From Anthopleura xanthogrammica (lineage: Eukaryota; Cnidaria; Anthozoa; Actiniaria; Actiniidae), in assembly GCA_964019055.1 (NCBI GenBank), contig OZ025206.1, positions 10,337,486 through 10,401,485 on the forward strand: 64,000 bases of DNA, given 5' to 3'. The notes beneath the pieces are model-generated. The model was not told where the DNA came from and made no database searches. It saw only the letters and a program-made list of their open reading frames with translations. Shown here one piece after another: positions 41,701 through 51,500 of the stretch. How positions within the stretch are numbered: the stretch's first letter is position 1; each line of letters begins with the position of its first letter. Position numbers and translations under genes: made by a program.

Positions 41701-42655
41701 CAATGATGCCACCAATACAGCCCAAGATGTCTGGGGTTTAGGCTGCCATCAATCAAAAAAATTATTACCCCAGACTGTTGAAAATTGGATTGAAGGAAGC
41801 TAAAAACCCAGATGACTCAAATCATAACCTAGTTATCTGAGTAGCCTAATTATGAAAATGCTGTAATCAGCACCAGTTGTCTTTGCTTGAGAAGATACAA
41901 GTTTAAAGAAAGTTTGCAAAGCATTCTGGTAGCTGTAGTCAATGATGCCATCATAAAAATTGTCTTCTTCAGACCTTCAGAATTGATACTTTAGTGAACA
42001 TACTTTAGTGTCAAAGCCGCCATGTTGGAAGAATTTGACAATAGATTTTTCAATAAATTCTTTTGTTATATCTTCCAACATGGCAGCCATGGCTTTTGAC
42101 TTCACTCCCTTGGGAATGATTGCAAATCAAGAATTCAATTATACAATATTTCCAGGATAATTAATAAAACAAAACACCACAGACATCTAGACTTCAATAA
42201 GCTTAATCAACCAAAAAGAAGGCCCAGAAAGACCAGATTCTTTAAATAAACCGTAATATGTTCTAAGATCATAATAGGACTTTATAAGACACGACATTTG
42301 CAAAGGGTGCTGGGTGTCATTATCTTCAAAACAGAATTCTGATCGTTATATTAAGTACAAATTGTTGTACAGTTGGAAGCCAATTATAAGTGTGGATAAG
42401 CAATTTAACCTTTGTAAAAAGAGGTATTGTACAAACGATCCTTTATACCCTCCATAATAAATCGAACACACATCGTGATGTCAACTTGCTTACCGAGTTT
42501 CAGGTTAATGGCAGAATTAGCATCGGCCTTAAAACTTAACAGGAAGTCTTCAGCTGCTCTAATTTCGACTAAAGAAGCAAATAAAAGACAGTGATTAAGA
42601 ATACAACAAATATGAAGTAGTTTACACAGTACATAACCTCTTCTTTACCTTCCAT
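32755..42655 (-). CDS. HAT1: Histone acetyltransferase type B catalytic subunit (HAT1)
   Basis: HAT1 acetylates newly made histone H4 (Lys5/Lys12) before chromatin assembly. Fifteen exons in frame: 42655-42649, 42568-42494, 41441-41366, 41284-41248, 40933-40850, 40255-40213, 39577-39459, 38633-38546, 37885-37852, 36289-36185, 35655-35612, 35201-35139, 34482-34331, 33545-33429, 32922-32755; 1,212 nt, 403 aa (human 419). Landmarks include [50 protein letters not shown], the acetyl-CoA loop QKQGHGA (232-238), DITVEDPS with the likely catalytic Glu260, RRVYEILRL, and the C-terminal [11 protein letters not shown]. All junction phases agree. For the 33,545 exon the acceptor AACAG was preferred to one 6 bp downstream because it restores IQCRRVYE at human length. 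An in-frame ATG at 42,700 would add 15 residues. Two exons are very short (34 and 37 bp). Introns carry SINEs, foldbacks and a minisatellite. Confidence 0.95.
33085..33245 (-). mobile_element. tRNA-derived SINE remnant (HAT1 intron 14)
   Basis: Shares 'atggagggagga', 'acaggaaagaaccaacaagc' and 'aactctactcacatac' with the better-preserved copy at 61,182-61,364 and ends in gtgcttctc, so it is a minus-strand copy with a degraded tRNA-like head. Overlapping open frames of 63 and 70 codons are artefacts. Confidence 0.6.
33268..33410. repeat. Dispersed repeat, copy 1 (HAT1 intron 14)
   Basis: The stretch from cttgagaataggattctttg through gttaaacaaagaaat, aaactcaaggg and aaacattatgcgcaagct has a close second copy at about 58,384-58,525 in an NGLY1 intron. 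Non-coding, class unknown. Confidence 0.65.
33889..33998 (+). mobile_element. tRNA-derived SINE fragment (HAT1 intron 13)
   Basis: A box-A-like start (gggtggtgatgctctcacc) and a box-B-like ggtttgattcc are spaced as in a tRNA gene and followed by the 'gttgagtctctccctt' body shared with other copies in the window. Confidence 0.6.
34057..34242. mobile_element. Full-length foldback element (HAT1 intron 13)
   Basis: The left arm (atagtccccttcacagttcc, then ccatcttgaaaggta) is inverted at the right (tacctttcaagatgg ... gaaggggactat). Pairing continues inward (gaagcaagatag against ctatttgtcttgcttc in mismatched form), so almost the whole 186 bp can fold into one hairpin. It lies 89 bp downstream of a HAT1 donor site. 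Confidence 0.8.
34515..34860. repeat. Purine-rich (GGAA)n tract (HAT1 intron 12)
   Basis: About 345 bp of GGAA/GGAAAGAA/GGAATGAT units, interrupted but all-purine over most of its length on the plus strand. It generates long Phe/Ser/Pro- or Glu/Arg/Lys-rich open frames on both strands that are not genes. Such tracts can form triplex DNA and bind ETS-type factors in other animals; neither is shown here. Confidence 0.9.
35705..35900. mobile_element. Nested foldback element (HAT1 intron 10)
   Basis: The outer arms tttattatacattttgta (left) and gtaaaatgtataataaa (right) are inverse complements. Inside, cttgacatgataaat...attattt is inverted as ataataaatttatcatgtcgag. Probably a MITE with an internal hairpin. 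The adjacent 89- and 95-codon open frames on opposite strands are not supported as genes. Confidence 0.6.
36590..37745. repeat. 51-bp minisatellite derived from ATCC repeats (HAT1 intron 9)
   Basis: Units reading atcctgtccaatccacctat, then ccactcatcaactgacc and atccatcc, repeat every 51 bp over 36,880-37,740 (about 16 copies). They are flanked on the left by irregular ATCC-rich DNA. Because 51 is divisible by three, the minus strand stays open for 227 codons with a 17-residue period ([17 protein letters not shown]). The frame has no splice or start context of its own and lies between HAT1 exons at 37,852 and 36,289. Confidence 0.95.
38081..38205 (-). mobile_element. tRNA-derived SINE fragment (HAT1 intron 8)
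   Basis: Read on the minus strand it has a box-A-like gggtgggtagtgatag and a box B aaggttcaatccc followed by the shared 'cagtagagtttattggg' body. Degenerate copy. Confidence 0.6.
38239..38502. mobile_element. Foldback MITE, family A copy 1 (HAT1 intron 8)
   Basis: Terminal arms attacagcacttttcataat and its inverse attatgaaaagcgttgtaat match in roughly 25 of 29 bases. Inner blocks (ccagacgtctagcgttttgg / ccaaaatgctagacgtctgg, and tcaatcaaactatg / catagtttgatta) are inverted too. The right half of a related element is at 41,685-41,867. It lies 44 bp from the exon at 38,546. Confidence 0.85.
38954..39150 (-). mobile_element. tRNA-derived SINE (HAT1 intron 7)
   Basis: It begins with the shared tail gattgatttttgtggaggaa and ends near ttgcttccc, with an inverted box-B-like gggatcaagccc. 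It sits head-to-head with the plus-strand copy that starts at 39,155. Confidence 0.6.
39155..39345 (+). mobile_element. tRNA-derived SINE (HAT1 intron 7)
   Basis: The head gggaagcacaggtggcccag, the box-B-like caggttcgagtc and the 'catctctccctcccaaatcc' tail resemble the other SINE copies. It abuts an oppositely oriented copy on its left. Confidence 0.6.
39396..39446. repeat. (TA)n-rich simple sequence
   Basis: Alternating TA/ATATTT bases immediately beside the HAT1 exon ending at 39,459. Simple low-complexity DNA. Confidence 0.9.
41484..41633. mobile_element. Foldback MITE (HAT1 intron 2)
   Basis: The 150-bp unit starts gacccttttaataaatccta and ends with its inverse taggatttattaaaagggtc. 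Inner sequences (tgacgtcaaatttattctt / aagaataaatttgatgtca) also pair. Nearly perfect hairpin over its length, with no coding capacity. Confidence 0.88.
41685..41867. mobile_element. Foldback MITE, family A copy 2 (HAT1 intron 2)
   Basis: The right end (ctaattatgaaaatgctgta) matches the terminus of the element at 38,239-38,502, and 'ggctgccatcaatcaaa' matches its inner arm. The left terminus has decayed. Arms: gatgtctggggtttaggct against agctaaaaacccagatgac. Confidence 0.65.
42009..42103. mobile_element. Short perfect-arm hairpin (HAT1 intron 2)
   Basis: The left arm gtcaaagccgccatgttgga is inverted at the right as tccaacatggcagccatggc followed by ttttgac, with a short AT-rich loop. It could be a very small MITE or a structured intronic element. 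Confidence 0.6.
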
Positions 42656-43845
42656 CTTCTTCCCGCGCTTTGGCCAACTGAGCCGGCGATCTATCATCAT
42701 GGTCAGCGGGGTGTAACATAGTTACACAGGCAGCCCAAACTCCTAAAATAACTTATCTAATTTTAGGTGACGTCAACTTTCAACAGTTTGACTAGATGTA
42801 CTCCAACACTAAAAAGCTAAGGTTGTGATTGGTTGAATAAGGTTGAAATCTAGGGTTCAGATTGGCCGAAGATCGCATGCAGCTCTTCCAGATGAAGGGG
42901 TCTTAAACGATGTGCGAACTACGACCACAATGCATTACTGGTGTATGATGAAATAGGTTTCACTTGCATGTAACACTTTGTGCACTGCTGCAGAGCGCCC
43001 CCCCCCCCCCCCCCCCTTCCGAGCAGAGGGCGTCAATCTCCTCATTTCAATCTCTGTGTTTTAGTCAGGTCTGTTGGTGAAAAGATCGTGCAAAAAAAGT
43101 ATTTTACATATATGTAATGCTAAAAATTGAAATATATGGCACATCATATGAGCTGTATCAACTCACATGTTGATTTTTATGGAGCGAGGGAGGAATACCG
43201 GAGCACCGGATGAAAAATCAGAAAACTTCGTTTGTCTATGGTTAATTTCAGATATGCTCTAATGCTTTTATTGTTAGCTCAGAGTTCTATTATTGGTAGT
43301 CTTATATGGTCGTAAGGATTGTTTTTAGCTCTCAAAAAATATCCTCATGCACCAGCCTATACCTGACGTGCAAACTAAAACTTGTGCCAATAGCATCTTG
43401 TGCCTTTCCTTTGTCGTAGTTAGAAATTAAAATTAAAAGAATATTATATTGTTCAGAAAACTCCAAGAAGACGTAACGTTCTTTGCGTCAAAATGTTTTA
43501 TTGCTGGTTCTAAAATGTCACGACGTCATAACCAGCATATTTGTTCGTATTACCCGCTGCAGTACATCAACCAATATTATGTTCTCTTAGAATTTATTGC
43601 CAAGCGGAACTTATTTGGTTCAACATGCAGAACTTAGTTGGTGTTTTTGTCAGTAATTCAGTTTGGAGGGCAAAAAAAGAATGAAACATTTAGGTTGCGT
43701 CGTTATACTTCTAGCCTATTGTCTATATTGTCGATAACGCTAGTATATATATATTACAGCTTTTTGTCGTGTCATCACAGCACATTTTGCGCTGCTTCCT
43801 TGAAGTTCAAAGATATCAGTTCTGACCGTCAGGCATGCAGTCATA
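42656..43845. other. HAT1 upstream region
   Basis: No gene recognised between the HAT1 start and the hAT-type element. It holds the CRE octamer at 42,768, a 19-base C run at 42,998-43,016, and at 43,160-43,215 a scrap of the SINE tail (atttttatggagcgagggag). Open frames of 62 and 72 codons at 43,449-43,856 lack any support. Confidence 0.5.
42768..42775. promoter_or_regulatory. Palindromic CRE-type site upstream of HAT1
   Basis: TGACGTCA is a perfect cAMP-response/ATF palindrome, 113 bp upstream of the HAT1 proximal ATG. Such an octamer can occur by chance; the position is suggestive only. Confidence 0.35.
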
Positions 43846-44094
43846 CAGGGGCGTAGCGAGGACCTAGGTTCTGGGGGGCACCTCTACCAAAAATCGCCGA
43901 AGCTGAAAAACAAAACGCGATATTTGCTTCTCTACAAAAAGTGGGGGGGGGGGGGGGGGGGGGCACCACAAACAAAAGAGGCCAAAATAATAAAAAAAGG
44001 GAAAAAAACAAACAACAATTACCTAATTACCAAACATTGGGGGGGGGGGGGGGGGGGGGCACGTGCCCCCCGTTTCCCCCTCCCTACGCTACTG
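43846..44094. mobile_element. hAT-type MITE with twin 21-base G runs
   Basis: Termini CAGGGGCGTAGCGAGG (left) and the inverse of CCTCCCTACGCTACTG (right) match at 13 of 16 positions. The 8-mer cagtcata flanks both sides (43,838-43,845 and 44,095-44,102), the duplication size expected of hAT transposons. Inside are two runs of 21 G at 43,943-43,963 and 44,039-44,059. No transposase; non-autonomous. It lies about 90 bp beyond the stop of the coiled-coil gene and so could be transcribed in its 3' UTR. Confidence 0.88.
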
Positions 44095-44186
44095 CAGTCA
44101 TACGCGGCCAGGAAATCGTTCTTAGGACAAATTCCCCTTGTATCTGTTTCCCGATGAATAAGTTAGTTACTAAAACTAACTGTTTT

Positions 44187-47100
44187 TCAGAATAACCCAA
44201 GATGAACCACGTCCAGTTTTTTCCGTGACTCTCTTAGCCTTTGCCTTATTTTTCGTCGTCTTTCACTGTCTAGGCTCTTTAGTTTTAACCCATATTCATT
44301 CGATCCTGGACTAGCAGCTCCCATCATATCCCCCGTGGGGGTTGTGGGCTCACTGTTCGGGCTGTCTGCATTTGATCGTGTTGAATTTCTCAGTTTCCCC
44401 TTTAGACTGTTCTCACTCAACTCATTGACATTCAGACTTGATGGTCTGGTGTTTTCTCTTTTTCTAATGCTTTCGGATTTTAGGAAATGTTCGTCTTTTA
44501 ATTCCATGTCCCCCCCTGAATACCTTCGCCTCACCCTCCCGTCCCTCCACTCATCCCATCGACTTTTCCTTTCCATTCTTTGCAAGGTATCTTTGTATTT
44601 TGTAGACATGTCATGAGCGTCATTTGGTACAACATCCTCGGGTTTGTGTGCTTCTTCAGGTGTCTGTAAAAAGTCCTCGTTCAGTATATCAGGGTACAGT
44701 TCAGCCACTGAAATCATCAACTCTTGGAACTGTTCATTTAGTGACAGGATTTGCTTCTTTAACAAAGTTTCCTCAGCCTTTATCAACGTCTGAAAAATAA
44801 GAGCATGAATCTTTTTTAAAAATCGGCCTCGAATCAGGGCGAAGGTTCAAAAAATAATATTCAAGCCGGGGTCAGCTTGGCTAGCGATCTCAAGAAAAAA
44901 AGCCTAACAGAACATTTCCAGATGCATGTCATTTAACGTGTGCGCGCGCTGATTAGCTAGCTCGTCATTTTGTGTACTGATCAGAGTTCAGAGGCACACT
45001 CGCGCATTCATAAAATAATATAAAGCGGCTTGTGATGTAGTTTGATATATATATCATCTGGTATAGCTGTAAAACCTCAGAGAAGCAAGAGAAACATGTC
45101 CTCGGTTACGCATCTCTTGTGCTTTACAGCTCCTATAGCTCCTAAGTATAATGTTAATGGGATCACTGCAAATCGTGTCAGTATCTTTTCCCTTGCTCCT
45201 TACACTTGCCCCACTAGTACTCTTGGCACCATCAGATCAACGCCCTCTTTAGATTCCGGGCACTAAACGCCAAGCTCGAGATTTAGAATAACCAGAAACG
45301 TTTTTCTATACAGTAAAAGTTTACTATGCAAAGCTATTCGTGTACTCATTTACATCAACAGCACCCACTATCAGACCTCTTAACTGCACTACATTTTATC
45401 TTTAAGGTCAGAATATTACTAAAATAAAAACACGTCCAAACCTAAGTCGTTTTAGATGTAGACATGCATGCGTTCTCAATCCAATAGATTGGAAGAGCTA
45501 TTATGGAAACTGTTCATCATTGATGACCGAATTAAGCGCCCGAAGGTTCTCATCTTGCGCTTCGTAGTTCCAATGGTGGAAAGAGTGAAATACCTCATTC
45601 CGGTGAATGACAAGCGATATAAACCACTGCTGTATTTGTGTTATACAAGATTATCCTATCGATAGTGTTCTTCTGTCAAATAAGATTAAACTCTCTTGAT
45701 ACTGATAAGCCACACTCTATGTAAACATAATTATGGCGTCAATTGGCCTTTGATAGTTGTTACAGTAGATAGTAAGATACCCGCTAAGAAAGTATGTGGG
45801 GTTTGAAATGACAAACACGACACGAGGTCCCACTTTACAACGCCCACAATCTCCCATCCCACCCCTTTGGACCGCTACACAGGGTAAGCGAAAAGCCTAA
45901 GCTTACTACTTGAATTTACTTGCAAGTCGAGACCAATTGCAAAGGCATCGATTTTGTTCGCGCGTCTAAGGGCCGCCTTTGCACACCACTTATCTCGGAT
46001 AATTTTCAACAAAAGCTACCGATATCTTGAATCTAAAATTCAAATGTCTGTGCAGAATTCTTTATGCAATAATTGGCGGGGGTGTAACAGAGAATAACCA
46101 ACCTTTTTGTAAGGACGGGTGGATGAAGGGGGAGGGCGAGGTCACAACGTCCCTCAGTTAGTCAGAAATTCTTATGCAGCCCTGCGTTCAAAACTAACGT
46201 TTATAAGAATTGCTACTTATGACCATATTGTCTCTATAATGCGCAACGAGTATCCTTAGAGATAGAACCACTAAGCCGGAACAAAGAGATTCACTAAACC
46301 GCATTACCATCGGCTAAAACCAAAAGATTTTTTTTTCTTCAGATTAGCTTTAATATTTACAAACTGCGACAAGAAAAAATAAACCCTGACGCAATGGCGC
46401 AGAACGATATCATGCAGTGTTTGTCCCTCAAATTAACAGCAATCGTTTGCGGTTGCGCAGCAAGATATTGAACCAGCAGATGTCCGTGTTTTCAGAAGGC
46501 GTGAGAACAAACAAAGTTTATGTTATTGATGAATTTTATCGTAAAGTATCAGACTGTCTTTTAGTTTAAATTACGTTGATCTGGCGATCAGTACTGCGAT
46601 ATTATGACCTCTGGTCAAATTCTCGTAACCACTAATGAGTCTTCTTGAAGCTGTTCGCATGAATGAATACAGATAAAATAGAAATATGCTTAGAATAAAA
46701 TGAAAAATATGAATGATTTTAATTCGTTGTTGATGCTGTTAATTTTTCATATCTGTTAGGTAGACCCTTAGAAACATGTGCAGAGCAGTCTCTTGACTAT
46801 TACTATTACAAAATGTTTTGCACTTCTGCTAAACCATATCATACACCCCCGCTGTCATCTTAATATGAGCCAGGTATAAAACTAATTCTAATACCTGATA
46901 CATGTACAGAATATCGTTTTTGATTTGAGATGTGTCTAGAAGCTAGCTAGGATAATATCTGACCTTTTTTGGAAATCAAATTTTTCCAAGCAATTAGTTA
47001 AAGTGCAATTAACTAGTGGTTTCAAAACACCCATCATGGTTGATTATTATTCAAATTAATAGTCATTATTTAAATTGTTATTTTTACAATTATTTGTAGT

Positions 47101-47243
47101 AATTTTTTTTTTCTTATTTACCCCCTGGTGAGAGAATTGGTAAGACAAAAATATTATTTTTGATACTTTATATTTGAATAACTTACCATTTCTTTACTTA
47201 AGGAACAAAGCATTTCTTCGGGGTTTTCTTCGAGTGTACACAT
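44187..47243 (-). CDS. LURAP/FAM89-like leucine-rich coiled-coil protein
   Basis: Two exons: 47,243-47,187 (19 codons, donor GTAAGT after ATG) and 44,789-44,187 (acceptor tttttcag), joined in phase 0 for 219 aa. Residues about 14-50 form a leucine-rich helix (KEMTLIKAEETLLKKQILSL followed by NEQFQEL). This matches in spacing the E-[LM]-x-x-[IL]-[KR]-A...QQL-x-x-LNE helix of human LURAP1, and resembles the FAM89 helix. The rest is charged and Ser-rich (SRWDEWRDGRVRRRYSGGD, SPNSEPTTPTG) with a basic end RRRKIRQRLRESRKKL. Family members are adaptors: LURAP1 links MRCK kinase to myosin 18A and acts in NF-kB signalling. Any such role here is inference from the helix alone. The 2.4-kb intron shows nothing else recognisable. 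Confidence 0.7.
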
Positions 47244-48536
47244 GATGAAGTGACACTTTCAAGCAAACAATCTTGATGTAGATCGATTTTCCTCGCTGGA
47301 TTCCAAATTCAATGAAATAATTTTAGAACAATCTCTGATAACAACTGGCACTCCGTCATGAGGTATAAAATGTAAACATTCAGTTCTTCCAGGAAAAAAT
47401 GAATTTCAATCTTGAATGTTTTAAAAAACTGGCTAAAGATTTATGGCATCCGTCAACTGCGCCAATTCACGACAGCTCTTTCTGCCAGTTCAATGATTCT
47501 TGAATCAATTTCTCAGCAAGTCCACTGTCCGCTTGAATCTCGCGATCTTCTATATTATCTTTGTGTCCCTCAGTTTAAATCTTGCAACAAGAACATGCTT
47601 CACAATTAAGCGTGCTCTGAATGGACTCAATCCGTCCGATAACTAAGTCTGAGATTACCAAAAAGTACTTAGACAAACTTCTCTCAACTCCTTACTAAGT
47701 ACCCTAAGATAATCAAAGATAAGTGACCACTGGAGTGATGCTGACTTCATCGAGAACAAAATGTAAACTTCTGGTCTCGTATCTCACGCTCTTGATCATG
47801 TTTATTCAAGCATTTTATCCTTAAACTGCAGAGTCAACAAAGAGAGGCGGAAGAATGCGGTATTAGCATAAGTAAGCCTATTGAGGTCTCGGTGCTAATT
47901 GGTGGCGTGGTCTCCAGGGAGCTGCCTACGGACTTCAAGAAAAACACTAATTGACCTCAACAATGACTGAGTTACTTTACTATCGCAAAAATACATGTTC
48001 ATATTGTCATTTTTAATTCTTGGATAATTATCTTATGCATTGATTTATATCACAAGTGTTTTGTTTTTGATTGACATTTGATGATTCTGCATTATTTCTA
48101 ATAGAAAATCTAGTCTATCATTGATCTAAATCAAAGATAATTTCCTACAAAGTCATTTCGCCTTTTTTCCACTTAATACTTTTTTTTCCCATTTTCTCTC
48201 TCTTTTCCATATAAGTTCTGAAATGTGCAAGAACTTTAAGAATAATTTTTTTTACAAATTGTGGGCTACCTGTGGAAGTTTCAGTTCAATTCGCTGACCA
48301 GTAGTTTCTTATCAATGCGGGCGCACACTTTCTAAAACCCACAACAATCAAGCCACGTAAAGCCCTCCAGTAAAACGATTGAAAAAAGTGACAGATCTCT
48401 CATAATACCACGAGCGAGTGATGAATGAGGCGTAAAATATAGATATGGTGGTCTATATTGTACGGGACACTGACTTTAAAGGATATCAGATGCAATCGTA
48501 AACAAGACAAATATTATATAGACGAGACGAAAAATT
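47244..48536. promoter_or_regulatory. Divergent intergenic region between the coiled-coil gene and NGLY1
   Basis: About 1.3 kb between start codons pointing away from each other. No TATA box or other clear core element is placed with confidence and no additional gene is seen (a 65-codon frame at 47,412 has no support). Shared or independent promoters are both possible. Confidence 0.4.
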
Positions 48537-51500
48537 ATGGCTTCCCAGTTCGGTAATGGGAACGTTATCGTTGTCCAGAATGATAGTTTGTTTGCTGTTG
48601 AGATGGATAGAGCGGGAAAGAGACTTGTGGTGGTAGATTTTACAGCCTCTTGGTAAGTAAGGATACTGAAGTTTTGCGTTTTCCCGATCAATCTTTATTT
48701 TTTTTACTTCCTGAAAGAGATACTGTGTACTTTGTCACGTACAATGAGTCTGCAAAATTTGAAAGCCAATATCCAGGCGATATTTATTTAAAAGATGCCT
48801 TCTTTGTTCCTCCAGCCAAGAAAATATTATTATGATCAATCCTTATCATACACCTTTTCTTCCTATTCATCTAGCAAATATCACTCTATAAAAATCATTA
48901 ATTTGTTTTGAACTATTTTTTCCCCTTTTCTCTCGATTCAATATTGGGTTCCCTGTGGATAAAGCGCGCGGCAGCTTTTTTTGGAAGGAGTTTCGAGAGC
49001 ATGCGATGGCCTCTGAACTGAGCATGGAAAATTGAGGCTGTTTTGTTCAGAGTATACTTATAGGGAGGTGTTTGTAATGATTATCAAAATGATACATGGT
49101 CTGATTGGTTGAGAACTGTCATGTATTAACACCATCGATCCATGTGTGCTGCTAGTGTAATTGCAAAGAAATGTAAGGAAACAGCATTGAAAACTACAGT
49201 ACAACTTCATTTCTCTTTCTAAATAATAAAACAAATAAAACAGCTTTCCATGCTCTGTCAAGTAATACAGCAAGTAGGAAGCATTGAGAGCACTCAGAAG
49301 CATTTTGTCACCTACTAGCTGTGTTCACATCTATGCAAAAGGGACCATCTATTTTGGTGTACGTTGCTTTTGTCTGTCAACCTCATCTATGCAACCCCAA
49401 TGCTCTTAATTTAAGATACTATAAATATTTTAAAAAATGATTATGAATTATATTCATTTGTAACATACCTTATGGATGTAAAACCATATGTGGATTGAGT
49501 AGGTTGGTTCCCTTTCTCCATGAAAAACAACATTGTCGTCACACATACATGGTAATATGGTGCAGCTTGTTGAGTGTTGCAAGCTTTTGACTCAACCAGA
49601 ACTGTACTCTTAGCTTTGCAATCCAATTCTTTGTATCTATATGGCTGTATCTTTATTAGGTGTGGTCCCTGTCAAAGGATTGCTCCAGTCTTTATGCAGC
49701 TCAGTTTGAAGTACATGTCTGTTGTCTTCCTCAAGGTTGATGTTGATCAGTGCCCAGTAAGTTCACTGAAAATAATATTACAATGACTATTAAGTTTTTG
49801 TTAATGTGGTGAGAGAAATAAAAATTTCCAGGGTCCAATTTTTGCAGAATCTCATTCAGTCCCATGAGATACAGAAATCCATTCTATAAGAGAAGAGAGA
49901 GGTGCAGATCTTGGACTTTGAAAAGGGGAAGGCATGGCCCTCTACACCCCCAGTTATGCCACTGTTTGGGTTTATAATGTTCTTAGATTCAAAAAAGGGG
50001 GGCATGCCCCCTCCCTACACCCCTAGATCTTCCATTAGGATATTGGTGACAAATTAATAGGAAATGAATTTTGTTTTAATTCCTAATTTTGAAAATACAC
50101 AAAAATACACATATTTTGTACACATGATTGGGAATGAATGTCAATGTCCATGTGCCTGTTTGTTGATCCACACACAGTTATCAAAACATACTGTACTGAA
50201 TACTTTTTATGATATTCTTATAGTCTACTGCTGAATCATGTGGTATTCGTGCAATGCCTACATTCCATTTCTACAAAAACAAAAACAAAATCACAGAGCT
50301 GAAAGGAAGTGATCCATTGACCTTGGAGAAAAAGATACAGGAGTTGTCAACCAGTGTTCAAGAAGATAACCACTTTGTAAGTATGACTAGAGATAAACTA
50401 CACTACGTCAAAGCTCTCCTTGTGACCACTCTTGTAAGCAACCAGCTCTAGTTTCGACCATGATTTTGAAACCCCGTTTGCATTGCCGTTTATGAGAGCC
50501 CATTCTGTTATTGGCCAGCTCTAGTTATTGCCACTTTTTTTATTTCCTGTGATGGTCGCTTACAAGAGCTTTGACTGCATATGCATTTACATACTATACC
50601 AATAATTGAATTTTCAAGGTTAAGGTATATAAAAGCAGATATTCATAAAGTTAATGAAGCTTCATTTGGCAAGGTTGACAGTGTGCACCCTTTATTAACT
50701 CCCATGTGATTTCGCTTCTCTCAGGCCGAACCAATTAGCCAATCAGCGAATTTTATTTGTAGCTCAAAATTTTCTAGTACCAGGTTTTCAGCTTGATAAA
50801 CAAAAGCTTTGTATAGGAAATCGCATGGTTTCGAGTGCACTTTGGAATTAATTTGCACGAGCGGGTTTTCAAAGAGCTCAAAATTGCACGAGCCCGATAG
50901 GGCGAGTGCTATTTGAGCTTTTTGAAAACCCGCGAGTGCAAATTTATTCCAAAGTGCACGAGAAAACCATGCGATTTCTTGTTAATAATATAGATGCAAA
51001 AATTTCGAACCAAAATTTCTTGTTTATTAATATTCATCCTCATAAATATTCATAGAGTGTTGATCAAATGTGTGTTTTTCAAGAGCTCATTGAGTGCGCG
51101 CTCAATGACGTGAGATAGCGTCAGCAGCGCGCGCTCTTCAACTGAAACCGACAAAATATTTATTCAAAATCAAACAAAATCACCAACTTTTTAGCCGTTT
51201 TCACCGCTTAAACTTGTTCCTTCGCGATCAGAAAATGCATAGTCTTGATGCTTGATAATGTTATCAACAGCAGAATCAAAACAAATTTGGTTTCAAGACC
51301 GTTTTCGGAAAATGTAATTTGCACCAGTGTTTCAGGTTTTTGCACTGGTGTTTCAGTTTTTTGCACTGGTGTTTCAGGGAAACTGCACTGCTTTAAACCA
51401 ATCAGAAGTGAGAAATTTTTGCATCTATATTATTACACTCAAAATTAAAGAAAATAAAACTAATCTATGGAAAGATTCCCCAAATATCTTTTAGAAAATA

